From: Bauldia sp965232525
Lineage (GTDB): Bacteria; Pseudomonadota; Alphaproteobacteria; Rhizobiales; Kaistiaceae
Assembly (NCBI RefSeq): GCF_965232525.1
Contig: NZ_OZ246980.1
Coordinates: forward strand, 744,001 to 808,000
DNA: 64,000 bases
Direction of reading: 5' to 3'
The notes under the pieces are model-generated. The model did no database searches. It saw nothing but the letters and a program-made list of their open reading frames with translations, and was not told the DNA's origin. Positions 8,008-16,140 of the stretch are shown here, in pieces. Made by a program: the position numbers and the translations under genes. Numbering within the stretch: position 1 is the stretch's first letter; every line of letters starts with the position of its first letter.

Positions 8008-8115
8008 CCGCCGTCTCCTGTCATCCCCTGTCACGATGCTGCCGCGTGGCATCTTGGCTTATTTCACCGTTCAGTTTAACGCATCGGATGGCACGTGGAA
8101 GCCGGAAGTGACGCC

Positions 8116-8502
8116 ATGCTGACATCGGACGACAGTGACAAGCGGGCGTGGCTCGATCTCGCCGAGAGCCTGGTCGAGACGGAAGACGGCGTCGCCCGCG
8201 GCAAGATGATGTCGTCGGACGCCGTCACCTTCGGCGGCAAAGTCTTCGCCTTTTTCACCACCAAGGGCCGCTTCGCCGGCTTGGGTGTGCGCCTCGGGCG
8301 CGACCTCGACGTCTTTTCGTTGAAACTGACCGACTGGGAATATCTGGCACCATTCAAGTCGAAGCCGCCGATGATGGACTGGATCCTGATCGGCCCTGCG
8401 GACCGCGACCGATGGCCCGAGATGGCCCGGCTGGCGCTCGATCTGATGCGCTCAGCGGCAGAAACGAAGGCGGCTAAGAAACGCGCCAAGTCGGCAAAGT
8501 AA
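8116..8502 (+). CDS. MmcQ/YjbR-like family protein
   Basis: A small protein (128 residues from this ATG, 135 from an alternative GTG at 8095). The pattern fits the MmcQ/YjbR (CyaY-like) fold: MMSSDAVTFGGKVFAFFTTKG followed by GVRLG, then the conserved tail segment MMDWILIGPADRDRWPEMARLA. The role of this group is unresolved; a DNA-binding function has been suggested for some members. The C-terminus is rich in Lys and Ala. GGAAGTG about 8 bases before the ATG is a weak ribosome site. Confidence 0.65.
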   Translation: MLTSDDSDKRAWLDLAESLVETEDGVARGKMMSSDAVTFGGKVFAFFTTKGRFAGLGVRLGRDLDVFSLKLTDWEYLAPFKSKPPMMDWILIGPADRDRWPEMARLALDLMRSAAETKAAKKRAKSAK

Positions 8503-8572
8503 GCTGGCCCGCCGCAGCTAAACTACCTGTGTGACGGATATCCGATCACGGATTGGCTTGCTGGACGACTAC

Positions 8573-8603
8573 AAAAGGAACAGGCGCTCGAAAGCGCCTG
8601 TTC
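8573..8603 (-). terminator. Rho-independent terminator of the pyrimidine/ABC transporter operon
   Basis: A perfect 11-bp stem, GAACAGGCGCT with AGCGCCTGTTC, encloses a 4-base loop. On the minus strand it is followed by TTTTG. It lies 23 bases past the stop of the binding-protein gene, the last gene of the minus-strand operon. Confidence 0.85.
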
Positions 8604-8625
8604 GGATCAGTGGTCTGCGGGAGAG

Positions 8626-9630
8626 CTATTCGACCGCCAGCCCGGCCTTTTCAGTCACGGCATGTGTCCAGGCGCCCTGAGGCACCTCGGTGATGACCGG
8701 GTCGGACCCCCCGGCGAGCAGGATCTCGACGGTCCGCTCGTAGTCGCCGGGATGGAGAACGCCGTTGGAACCGGCGGTGAGCTTGTTGATCTCGCCCATC
8801 ATTCGCTGCTGATGGTTCTCGGTCTGGGCGCCGGTATCGTCGTTTTCCAGAACGATCTCGGCAGCCTCTTCCGGGTTCTCGCGAGCATATTCCCACCCCT
8901 TCATCGTCGCCGTGACGAAGCGCGCCATGGCATCGACGAACGCGGGGTCATCCAGGTTTTCCTCGAGAACGTAGAGCCCGTCCTCGAGCGTCGCGACGCC
9001 CAGCTCGTCATACTTGAAGACGACGAGTTCATCCTCGGGGATGCCGGCATCGATAACCTGCCAATACTCGTTGTAGGTCATGGTCGAGATGCACTCGGCC
9101 TGCCGCTGCAGCAGCGGATCGACGTTGAAACCCTGCTTGATCACGGTGACGCCGTCGGCGCCGCCGTCGGTCGGGATGTCGAGCCGCGACATCCACGACA
9201 GGAACGGATACTCGTTGCCGAAGAACCAGACGCCGAGTGTCTTGCCGCGAAAGTGCTGCGGATCGGTGATCCCGTGATCTTCGTGACAAGTCAGCATCAT
9301 GCCGGAACGTTTGAACGGCTGGGCGATATTGACCAGCGGCACGCCGCGCTCGCGGGCCGCCAGCGCCGCCGGCATCCATTCGACGACCACGTCGGCGCCG
9401 CCGCCGGCTATCACCTGGGGCGGGGCTATGTCGGGACCGCCCGGGAGGATGGTAACGTCGAGGTCTTCTTCCTCGTAGAAGCCCTTGTCCTTGGCCACGT
9501 AGTAACCGGCAAACTGCGCCTGAGTGACCCATTTCAGCTGTAAGGTGATCTCGTCGGCGGCCGAAGCCGATGCCAGGCCCAGCCCGCTGCCGAGAGTGGC
9601 CGCCAGCGTGGCGGTCAAGAGTTTGTTCAT
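8626..9630 (-). CDS. ABC transporter substrate-binding protein, NMT1/THI5-like
   Basis: A 334-residue exported protein. A signal peptide of about 24 residues ends ASASA before ADEITLQLKW. Next come the family patterns QAQFAGYYVAKDKGFYEEE and GGGADVVVEWMPAALAARERG, then ALGVW-type and NVDPLLQRQAE segments. THI5/NMT1-like binding proteins deliver pyrimidine-type or sulfonate-type ligands to their permeases. AAGGAGA 7 bases before the ATG at 9630 sets the start. It is the last gene of an operon containing dihydropyrimidinase, so a pyrimidine, hydantoin or related ligand is the likely cargo (inference). Confidence 0.9.
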   Translation of the reverse strand: MNKLLTATLAATLGSGLGLASASAADEITLQLKWVTQAQFAGYYVAKDKGFYEEEDLDVTILPGGPDIAPPQVIAGGGADVVVEWMPAALAARERGVPLVNIAQPFKRSGMMLTCHEDHGITDPQHFRGKTLGVWFFGNEYPFLSWMSRLDIPTDGGADGVTVIKQGFNVDPLLQRQAECISTMTYNEYWQVIDAGIPEDELVVFKYDELGVATLEDGLYVLEENLDDPAFVDAMARFVTATMKGWEYARENPEEAAEIVLENDDTGAQTENHQQRMMGEINKLTAGSNGVLHPGDYERTVEILLAGGSDPVITEVPQGAWTHAVTEKAGLAVE

Positions 9631-9646
9631 TGCTGACTTCTCCTTG

Positions 9647-10807
9647 TTAAGCCTTTCTGATCGTCGCCCCGCGGCTGACGTGCTGGAACGATGGATGCCA
9701 GAAGGTAACCAAGCGTTCCAGAAGTGCCAAACTGCCATAAAACACGGAGCCGGCTAACGCCGCCACTGCAATTTCGGCCCACACCATGTCGATCGCCAAT
9801 CGACCGACCTCGGTGGAAATGCGGAAGCCCATACCGACGATCGGCGTGCCGAAAAACTCGGCTACGATGGCGCCGATCAGGGCAAGCGTCGAGTTGATCT
9901 TGAGTGCGTTGAAAATGAACGGCAACGCCGCCGGCAGGCGTAGTTTGATCAGCGTTTGCCAGTAGTCGGCCGCATAGGTTTTCATCAGATCGCGCTGCAT
10001 GCGATCGGCGGTCGCCAGTCCCTGCACCGTGTTCACCAGCATGGGGAAAAAGGTCATGATGACCACCACCGCCGCCTTCGACGGCCAGTCGAAGCCGAAC
10101 CACATCACCATGATCGGCGCCATGCCGATGATCGGCAGGGCGGAGACGAGGTTCCCGACCGGCAGCAGGCCGCGTTTCAGGAACGCGTTGCGATCGGTGA
10201 TGATGGCGATGACGAAGCCGCTTGCGCAGCCGATGGCGTAGCCGGCGAGCACCGCCTTCAGGAACGTCTGGTTGAAGTCGGCCCACAGGATGTCGGTCGA
10301 GGTTGCGATCCGTGCCCAGATCGCACTCGGGGCGGGTAGAAGGACTGGAGGGACGCCGGCGCCGCGGACAATCACTTCCCACAGGAACAGAAGCCAGACG
10401 CCGAAGATGAGCGGCACCAGGACCTTCAGCGCGAGCGACGCGAGACGCCCGGCCGGCGCGAGTTCGGATAGGCCGGAGACCAGCCGCCAGGCCAGCAACC
10501 ACAGCGCGATCACCAGCCCCCAGAAGCCCCAGGACGCGGTTTGGTCGACCAGCGGCAGGACCGATACCAGGGTGACATAGGCGCCGACGTGAACGACGAC
10601 CAGCAGGACGATGTCGGTGATCCGTGGCGGGATGGGCGCAACGGCCATCACCGCGCCTGCCGCCAGAAGCACGACCATGACGATCGGCAGGCCACCAAGT
10701 CCCAGCAACCCAACCGGCGCATCCGCACCGCCAAGCGGCAGAACGACCGCAGCCACCAGCGCCACCAGCGCCCCGACCGGTAGCCAGAGATCGCCACTGC
10801 GGATCAT
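9647..10807 (-). CDS. ABC transporter permease with extra N-terminal membrane domain
   Basis: A 386-residue permease. The C-terminal 230 residues are a standard BPD_transp_1 domain with PAPSAIWARIATS, SALPIIGMAPIMVMWFG, the coupling-helix region DYWQTLIKLRLPAALPFIFNAL and AEFFGTPIVGMGF. The N-terminal 120 residues add about four further hydrophobic segments, making this longer than the usual 250-280 residue relatives. The start overlaps the upstream permease stop (ATGA), and the binding-protein gene starts 16 bases downstream, so it is the second membrane subunit of one importer. Confidence 0.88.
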   Translation of the reverse strand: MIRSGDLWLPVGALVALVAAVVLPLGGADAPVGLLGLGGLPIVMVVLLAAGAVMAVAPIPPRITDIVLLVVVHVGAYVTLVSVLPLVDQTASWGFWGLVIALWLLAWRLVSGLSELAPAGRLASLALKVLVPLIFGVWLLFLWEVIVRGAGVPPVLLPAPSAIWARIATSTDILWADFNQTFLKAVLAGYAIGCASGFVIAIITDRNAFLKRGLLPVGNLVSALPIIGMAPIMVMWFGFDWPSKAAVVVIMTFFPMLVNTVQGLATADRMQRDLMKTYAADYWQTLIKLRLPAALPFIFNALKINSTLALIGAIVAEFFGTPIVGMGFRISTEVGRLAIDMVWAEIAVAALAGSVFYGSLALLERLVTFWHPSFQHVSRGATIRKA

Positions 10808-11736
10808 GTCGGTCGCGCGCCCATGCGCCGCATGACGAACCGGCTGACCAGGCCGACCAGCCCAACCAGGACCGCGGCTAGCACCGCGGCGGTGATCAGA
10901 GCTGACCAGATCTGCACCGTCTGCCCGTAGTAGGAGCCGGTGAGCAGCCGGGCGCCGAGGCCGGCGGTGGCGCCGGTCGGTAGTTCGCCGACGATGGCGC
11001 CCACCAGGCTCGCGGCGATCGCCACCCGCATCGACACGAACAGATACGGCACCGACGACGGCCAGCGCAGCTTCCAGAAGGTTTGGGCGCGACTGGCGCT
11101 ATAGGTACGCATCAGGTCGAGATTGATGAGGTCCGGCGAGCGCAGGCCCTTCACCATACCGACGGTCACCGGGAAGAACGACAGATAGGTGGAGATGATT
11201 GCCTTCGGCAGCAGCCCGGTCAGTCCGATCGATGCGAGCACGACGATAACCATCGGCGCGATGGCGAGGATTGGGATCGTCTGCGATGCCACGACCCAGG
11301 GCATCAGGCTCTTGTCGAGGCTGGCGACGTGCACGATCGCGGTCGCAAGACAGATGCCGAGAAACGTGCCCATCAGAAAGCCGAGCAGGGTCGACGACAG
11401 CGTCACCCAGCCGTGGAAGAGCAGGCTGCGCTTCGACGTCGGCGCGGTCTGGAAGATGGTCTTGTAAAGCTCCGCGCCGACCTGATGGGGCGCCGGCAAT
11501 ACCGGCCGCTCCTGCGCCCAGGTCGCCTCGATGAATTCAATGGTGGTCGGCGTGACGTCGGCGCGCTCGAACACCTCGCGCTGCCACTGCGCGTTCATGA
11601 AAATCGCGGCGATGTACCAGATAACGATGATCGCGGCGATAACGACGGTGACCGCCACCACCTTGCTGCGCAGGAATCGGGCGATCAGGCTCGGCCCGGC
11701 GGGCGCATGCTCTGCGGTGGCGGTCGCTGTGGTCAT
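10804..11736 (-). CDS. ABC transporter permease
   Basis: A 310-residue inner-membrane protein. An N-terminal transmembrane helix (VVAVTVVIAAIIVIWYIAAIF) is followed by a periplasmic stretch. The BPD_transp_1 domain has TLSSTLLGFLMGTFLGI, SQTIPILAIAPM and the coupling EAA-like segment AQTFWKLRWPSSVPYLFVSM. It pairs with the permease encoded directly downstream, with which it shares an ATGA overlap; the ATPase gene ends 27 bases upstream. The two different permeases point to a heterodimeric channel. Confidence 0.9.
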   Translation of the reverse strand: MTTATATAEHAPAGPSLIARFLRSKVVAVTVVIAAIIVIWYIAAIFMNAQWQREVFERADVTPTTIEFIEATWAQERPVLPAPHQVGAELYKTIFQTAPTSKRSLLFHGWVTLSSTLLGFLMGTFLGICLATAIVHVASLDKSLMPWVVASQTIPILAIAPMVIVVLASIGLTGLLPKAIISTYLSFFPVTVGMVKGLRSPDLINLDLMRTYSASRAQTFWKLRWPSSVPYLFVSMRVAIAASLVGAIVGELPTGATAGLGARLLTGSYYGQTVQIWSALITAAVLAAVLVGLVGLVSRFVMRRMGARPT

Positions 11737-11763
11737 CGCTGTTTCCGCGATCTAGGCGCGCCC

Positions 11764-12561
11764 TCAGTCGTCATAGCTGTGCCCCGCCCTGAGGCCTTCC
11801 CGCACCCGGTGCGCCATCCTCACGAACTCCGGCGTCTCGCGGATGTTGAGGGTCCGGTCGCCGGGCAGGTCAGACGGGATCACGTCGTAGACCCGACCCG
11901 GGCGGGGCGACATCACCACGATCTTGGTCGACAGGAACACCGCCTCGGGAATCGAGTGAGTGACGAACACCACCGTCTTCTTGGTCTTCGCCCAGAGCTG
12001 CAGCAGCTGTTCGTTGAGGTAATCGCGGACGATCTCGTCGAGGGCCCCGAACGGCTCGTCCATGAGCAAAAGGTTCGGCTCCACCGCCAGCGCCCGGGCG
12101 ATTGACACCCGTTGCTGCATCCCGCCGGAAAGCTGCCACGGAAATTTGCGCTCGAACCCGGTGAGGTTCACCAGCGCCAGATTGTCGGCGATCCGTCGGT
12201 CGCGCTCGGCTCTGGGCAGCCCCATGATTTCCAAGGGCAAGGCGACGTTGCGGGCGATGGTCCGCCATGGGTAGAGCGCGGCCGCCTGAAAGACATACCC
12301 ATAAGCGCGGGCCTCCCGCGCCGCCTGTGGTGTCACTCCATCGACGGTGATCGAACCGCTGGTCGGCTGCTCGAGGTCGGCGATCACCCGCAGTAGCGTT
12401 GTCTTGCCGCAACCCGACGGGCCGATCAGCGACACGAAGGCGCCCGGCTCCACGTCGAGATCGATGTTGGACAGCGCCTCCACGGGCCCGTCACTGGTCT
12501 GGAAGGTGAGCCCGAGTCCCTTGATCGCGATCACCGGGGTCGTTGCGTCGGCGGTACTCAT
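11764..12561 (-). CDS. ABC transporter ATP-binding protein
   Basis: A 265-residue ATPase of the nitrate/sulfonate/taurine type. Walker A is GPSGCGKT (about 47-54), the Q-loop is YVFQAAALYPW, the signature is LSGGMQQR (from about 144), Walker B is LLLMDEP (about 164-170) and the H-loop is VTHSIPEA. It powers the adjacent permease pair. The start overlaps the NUDIX gene stop by 4 bases (ATGA), which ties the importer to the upstream NUDIX-dihydropyrimidinase part of the operon. Confidence 0.93.
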   Translation of the reverse strand: MSTADATTPVIAIKGLGLTFQTSDGPVEALSNIDLDVEPGAFVSLIGPSGCGKTTLLRVIADLEQPTSGSITVDGVTPQAAREARAYGYVFQAAALYPWRTIARNVALPLEIMGLPRAERDRRIADNLALVNLTGFERKFPWQLSGGMQQRVSIARALAVEPNLLLMDEPFGALDEIVRDYLNEQLLQLWAKTKKTVVFVTHSIPEAVFLSTKIVVMSPRPGRVYDVIPSDLPGDRTLNIRETPEFVRMAHRVREGLRAGHSYDD

Positions 12562-12983
12562 GCCGCCGCCCCGAGCAAGGCCGTCAGATGCCGCGCCATG
12601 GGCAAGACCCGGTCCCGGGTCAGCGGCGCCAGCGGTAGATCGCCGGGCGCATCGGGATCGACCCAGGCAACCTCGGCGATCTCGCGCTTTGGCGTCGCGG
12701 CGACGTTGACGCGGGTGCCGAACAGGTGGGCAACGACGGTCGCACCGGGTTCGTTCGCCGCCGGCGCGCGCTGCACGCCGTGTTGGGACAGTGTCGATGG
12801 ATCGAGGACGATGCCAACTTCCTCGGCGACCTCGCGAACCAGCGCGTCAGCCGGTGTCTCGTCCGGCTCGACTTTGCCGCCGGGCTGCATGAAGGCCGCC
12901 GTTCCGTGCTTGCGCACCAGCAGCATCCGGCCCCGCCGGTCAATCAGCATCGCCGCGGCGATGACGATGGGAGCCCCTCCCAT
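12558..12983 (-). CDS. NUDIX hydrolase
   Basis: A 141-residue protein with a complete NUDIX box at residues 36-58, running from GKVEPDE to REVAEEVGI with all the conserved Gly, Arg and Glu residues. The family hydrolyses nucleoside diphosphates linked to another group; the substrate here is unknown. It starts 6 bases after the dihydropyrimidinase stop and overlaps the ABC ATPase start by 4 bases, so it is embedded in the pyrimidine operon. A housecleaning role on modified nucleotides would suit that setting but is speculative. Confidence 0.9.
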   Translation of the reverse strand: MGGAPIVIAAAMLIDRRGRMLLVRKHGTAAFMQPGGKVEPDETPADALVREVAEEVGIVLDPSTLSQHGVQRAPAANEPGATVVAHLFGTRVNVAATPKREIAEVAWVDPDAPGDLPLAPLTRDRVLPMARHLTALLGAAA

Positions 12984-12989
12984 GGGCGG

Positions 12990-14444
12990 TTAAACGCCGG
13001 CCGGCATGTTCTTCTCGGAGCGCTCGACCGGCTGCGGCGTGGTCAGCGCCTTCCACGACGACAGCGCCTCGTGGATCGGCGGGTTCGGTGGCCGCTCGAC
13101 ATATTGGCCGCGACCGTCCTCGGCGGTGACCTTATCGTCCTCGAAGACGATGTCGCCGCGCGACAGGGTGTAGCGCGGCAGGCCTGTCACCTCGATTCCC
13201 TCGAAAACATTGTAGTCGATCACCGACATCTGCTTGGCGGCGGTGATCCGCTTCTTCTTCTCCGGATCCCAGACGACGATGTCAGCATCGGCGCCGACGG
13301 CGATCGCCCCTTTGCGCGGATAGATGTTGAGGATCTTGGCGATGTTGGACGACGTCACCGCGACGAACTCGTTCATGGTCAGCCGGCCGGTGTTGACGCC
13401 CCTCGTCCACAGCACCGGCATCCGGTCTTCCAGGCCGCCGGTGCCGTTCGGGATCTTGGTGAAGTCGCCGATTCCCATGCGCTTCTGTTCCGACGTGAAC
13501 GCACAATGGTCGGTGGCGACCACCTGCAGCGACCCCGACGCAAGCCCGGCCCACAGTGAATCCTGGTTCACCTTGTTGCGGAAGGGCGGGGACATCACCC
13601 GCCGCGCCGCGTGGTCCCAGTCCTGGTTGAAATACTCGGATTCATCGAGGGTGAGATGCTGGATCAGCGGCTCGCCGAACACCCGGCGACCGAGCGAGCG
13701 CGCCCGGCGGATCGCCTCGTGCGCCGCCTCGCAGGAGACGTGCACGACATAGAGCGGCACGCCGGCCTGATCGGCGATCATGATCGCCCGGTTGACCGCC
13801 TCGCCCTCGACTTCCGGCGGCCGCGAGAAGGCGTGACCCTCCGGCCCGGTGGTGCCGATCTCCATGTATTTCTGCTGCAACCGCGCGACCACGTCGCCGT
13901 TCTCGGCGTGAACCAGCGGCATCGCGCCCAGTTCGCCGCAGCGCAGGAACGACTGATACATCTCGTCGTCGTTCACCATCAGCGCACCCTTGTAGGCCAT
14001 GAAGTGCTTGAAGGTGTTGATGCCGCGCTTGACGACTTCCTCCATCTCCTTCCACACCGGCTCGTCCCACCAGGTGATCGCCATGTGGAAGGAATAGTCG
14101 GCCGCCGCCTTGCCGGCCTTCTGGTGCCAGGTCTGCAGCGCTTCGATCAGCGACTCGTTGATGCCGGGGAGTACGAAGTCGACGGTCATGGTGGTGCCGC
14201 CGGAGATACCCGCCTTGGTGCCGGTGGAGAAATCGTCGGCGGAATAGGTGCCCATGAAGGGCATTTCCATGTGGGTGTGCGGGTCGATACCGCCAGGCAT
14301 GATGTAGCAGCCGACCGCGTCGACCACCTTGTCGCCGGAGAGGTTCTTGCCGATCGCGCTGATCGTCTCGCCCTCGATCAGAACATCGGCGGGGAAGCTG
14401 GTATCGGCGGTGACCACCGTCCCGCCCTTGATCACTGTCGACAT
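12990..14444 (-). CDS. hydA: Dihydropyrimidinase (D-hydantoinase)
   Basis: A 484-residue cyclic amidohydrolase with all metal-site residues visible: His56 and His58 in GGIDPHTHMEMP, the carboxylated lysine Lys146 in NTFKHFMAYKG, His179 in LVHAENGD, His235 in YVVHVSCE and Asp312 in VATDHCAF. It opens the ring of 5,6-dihydrouracil or dihydrothymine to the N-carbamoyl beta-amino acid, and related enzymes act on hydantoins. An AAGGAG site lies 6 bases before the ATG. It is the first gene of the operon that continues into NUDIX and the THI5-type importer, and the matching decarbamoylase is encoded at 16141-17391. Confidence 0.95.
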   Translation of the reverse strand: MSTVIKGGTVVTADTSFPADVLIEGETISAIGKNLSGDKVVDAVGCYIMPGGIDPHTHMEMPFMGTYSADDFSTGTKAGISGGTTMTVDFVLPGINESLIEALQTWHQKAGKAAADYSFHMAITWWDEPVWKEMEEVVKRGINTFKHFMAYKGALMVNDDEMYQSFLRCGELGAMPLVHAENGDVVARLQQKYMEIGTTGPEGHAFSRPPEVEGEAVNRAIMIADQAGVPLYVVHVSCEAAHEAIRRARSLGRRVFGEPLIQHLTLDESEYFNQDWDHAARRVMSPPFRNKVNQDSLWAGLASGSLQVVATDHCAFTSEQKRMGIGDFTKIPNGTGGLEDRMPVLWTRGVNTGRLTMNEFVAVTSSNIAKILNIYPRKGAIAVGADADIVVWDPEKKKRITAAKQMSVIDYNVFEGIEVTGLPRYTLSRGDIVFEDDKVTAEDGRGQYVERPPNPPIHEALSSWKALTTPQPVERSEKNMPAGV

Positions 14445-14567
14445 GGGAATCTCCTTACTGGTGGCACACGTCGCGGAACCGGTAACAAGACCGTGGGGCG
14501 CCCTGCCTGCGGCGGCGACGAGAGCGGATCGGCAGCGAGAGCGCCAAACCGATGTCTCGGATGACGC

Positions 14568-14765
14568 TCAACTCTCGACCAGATCGAGCCGCTTCTCGAT
14601 GCGAGAAATCCGTTCATCCATCCTGTCGAGCCGGTTTGACAGGTTGGCGTACTGCTGTTCGAGGATACCGAGCCGGCCTTTGATCTCACGCAAGTCCTCG
14701 CTGTGGCGGTCCTGCGTTTCACGGATCGCCCGCAGATGCTCGAGAACGATATTGTCCGCTGCCAT
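14568..14765 (-). CDS. Small coiled-coil protein
   Basis: A 65-residue protein made almost wholly of heptad repeats: HLRAIRETQDRHSEDLREIK, then RLGILEQQYANLSNRLDRM, then RISRIEKRLDLVE. GGAG lies 9 bases before the ATG. Short proteins of this type are frequent in alphaproteobacteria and have no assigned function; oligomerisation is the only safe prediction. It lies 123 bases upstream of the dihydropyrimidinase start on the same strand. Confidence 0.7.
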   Translation of the reverse strand: MAADNIVLEHLRAIRETQDRHSEDLREIKGRLGILEQQYANLSNRLDRMDERISRIEKRLDLVES

Positions 14766-15013
14766 GACCGTTGCTCCGGCGTCGAGCGCCTTGTGCTTAA
14801 ACTTAGTGAAACCGGCCTTTCTCTACAATCTCGATCGATTGGTGTTGGCACGCCCCCGCTCAGGCCGCTCCTCGAATCGCGCCGACCAACCTCACCCCCC
14901 GTGCCGGGGCGAGAGCAGCGCTTGGCCGACGGAGCCGACCCTGGCGGCGCGAGAGGGGGGTGTCGCCGGTTGATCGAAACCGCCATCACGCCATCGCTTC
15001 GCGCATCGAAGTC
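14766..15013. other. Intergenic region without recognised gene
   Basis: The 248 bases between the coiled-coil gene and the SnoaL-like gene hold no coding frame I can support. A GC-rich stretch with CCCCCCGTGCCGGGGCGAGAG near 14897 is superficially like the palindromic repeats further on but lacks their second hairpin. A promoter for the coiled-coil gene may lie near 14800. Confidence 0.4.
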
Positions 15014-15409
15014 CTATTCATCGTCACCGTTGTCATCGTCCTGATCGTCGGTCTCGATCGTCGTCTGGTCGGCGAACATGCTGGCTATAAACACGCCCTC
15101 GAATGTGAACACATAGTCGAGCTTGCGGTTGACGAGCACGGTTCCATCGGCGGCCTTGGCGAGTTCCTGAACCCGCGCCCGGGTCTTCCCGGCCCCGACG
15201 TCGATGGTCATCGGCGCGATCCTGAGATCGGTCTCCTTCCACGCCTTTTCCCAGTAGGCCCCAAGTTCCAACCGTCCCGTCCGGCGCTCATGGGTCGCCT
15301 CGTCGCGCCAGGCGACATCGGGGGCGAAGTGTTCCAGCGTCCCCTCGAGGTCTCGTTGGTTGAAGGCGCTGAACATCTGCATGAGGATGGCGCGGGCATC
15401 GGCTGTCAT
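15014..15409 (-). CDS. SnoaL/NTF2-like domain protein
   Basis: A 131-residue protein beginning MTADARAILMQMFSAFNQRD, with DLEGTLEHFAPDVAWRDEATHERRTGR after it. This is the usual start of a SnoaL-like cone-shaped fold, which can be an enzyme or a binding protein. The C-terminus is unusually acidic (TDDQDDDNGDDE). GGAGA lies about 7 bases before the ATG at 15409; the longer in-frame extension upstream does not look like protein. Function is unknown, and its link to pyrimidine degradation is by position only. Confidence 0.72.
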   Translation of the reverse strand: MTADARAILMQMFSAFNQRDLEGTLEHFAPDVAWRDEATHERRTGRLELGAYWEKAWKETDLRIAPMTIDVGAGKTRARVQELAKAADGTVLVNRKLDYVFTFEGVFIASMFADQTTIETDDQDDDNGDDE

Positions 15410-15515
15410 CGGGCGGTCTCCATTCGCAACGCGTGGACGGCTTGGATAGCGCCAACCAGCGCCGCGGTCACGCCACAATCTCCGCCGAGCCAAGGGTATC
15501 TGAGTGTCATATCGG

Positions 15516-16130
15516 TCACCCAGCGTCATTGCCGACAGCCGCACATCGCGACGCGAACATCTCGAACTCGCGGACGTTGGCCTGACCGGCTGCGTGAAGT
15601 TGCAGGTACCCAGGTGGCCCATGCACCTCGAACCTCGGACCGGAACTTAGAGCTTCGAGAACGCGTTCGCGGTCGACGTCCGTATCGTAGACACCCTTCC
15701 AGCTGTAACCCTCCGCATCGGCTCGCGTTATGCTGTAGAGCCTGAAGGAAACCGAAATTCTCTCCGGGAATCTCGCATCCGGGTTACCTGTCAGCAGCAC
15801 CGTTGGTTGGAAAACGCCCCCGTAGAACGAACCTATACCAATCGCTGTGTATTCAAAAACGACACCGGCCGTTCGTTCGGCGCACACAAACCTGATAATC
15901 GGGCACCCGCCATCGGGCTCACTACAAAAATCCTTGTCTAGATCCAGCCGAACGAAATCATCCTTCGCCGTCGCAACAACGTCGACGGCAAGCGGCTTCT
16001 GCTGCGCGAGAGCCGCGTCACTCAAGAGCGCGAACAACAGGGCCAGACCGAGCCCGACAGTCCAAAGGCGCTCTCCGACACCGCGCTGCGGCGCTCCTAT
16101 CGGCGCGAGACGGGGGTAATCCGCCGTCAT
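15516..16130 (-). CDS. Exported protein of unknown function
   Basis: A 204-residue protein with an N-terminal hydrophobic stretch (VGLGLALLFALLSDAALA) ending in a plausible signal-peptidase site ALA before QQKPL. The mature part has three cysteines in the first half (one in DFCSEP, one in GGCP, one in FVCAE) and one near the C-terminus (SRCAAVG). I recognise no family. The ATG at 16130 is just 10 bases after the stop of the N-carbamoyl hydrolase gene, so the two are probably cotranscribed. Confidence 0.6.
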   Translation of the reverse strand: MTADYPRLAPIGAPQRGVGERLWTVGLGLALLFALLSDAALAQQKPLAVDVVATAKDDFVRLDLDKDFCSEPDGGCPIIRFVCAERTAGVVFEYTAIGIGSFYGGVFQPTVLLTGNPDARFPERISVSFRLYSITRADAEGYSWKGVYDTDVDRERVLEALSSGPRFEVHGPPGYLQLHAAGQANVREFEMFASRCAAVGNDAG

Positions 16131-16140
16131 CCGACGCACC

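Noticed and set aside
14880..14965. CCCCCCGTGCCGGGG region as an eighth copy of the palindromic repeat.
   Set aside because: It lacks the second hairpin, the G-N-A loop and the GGTGGGTGGGG tail.
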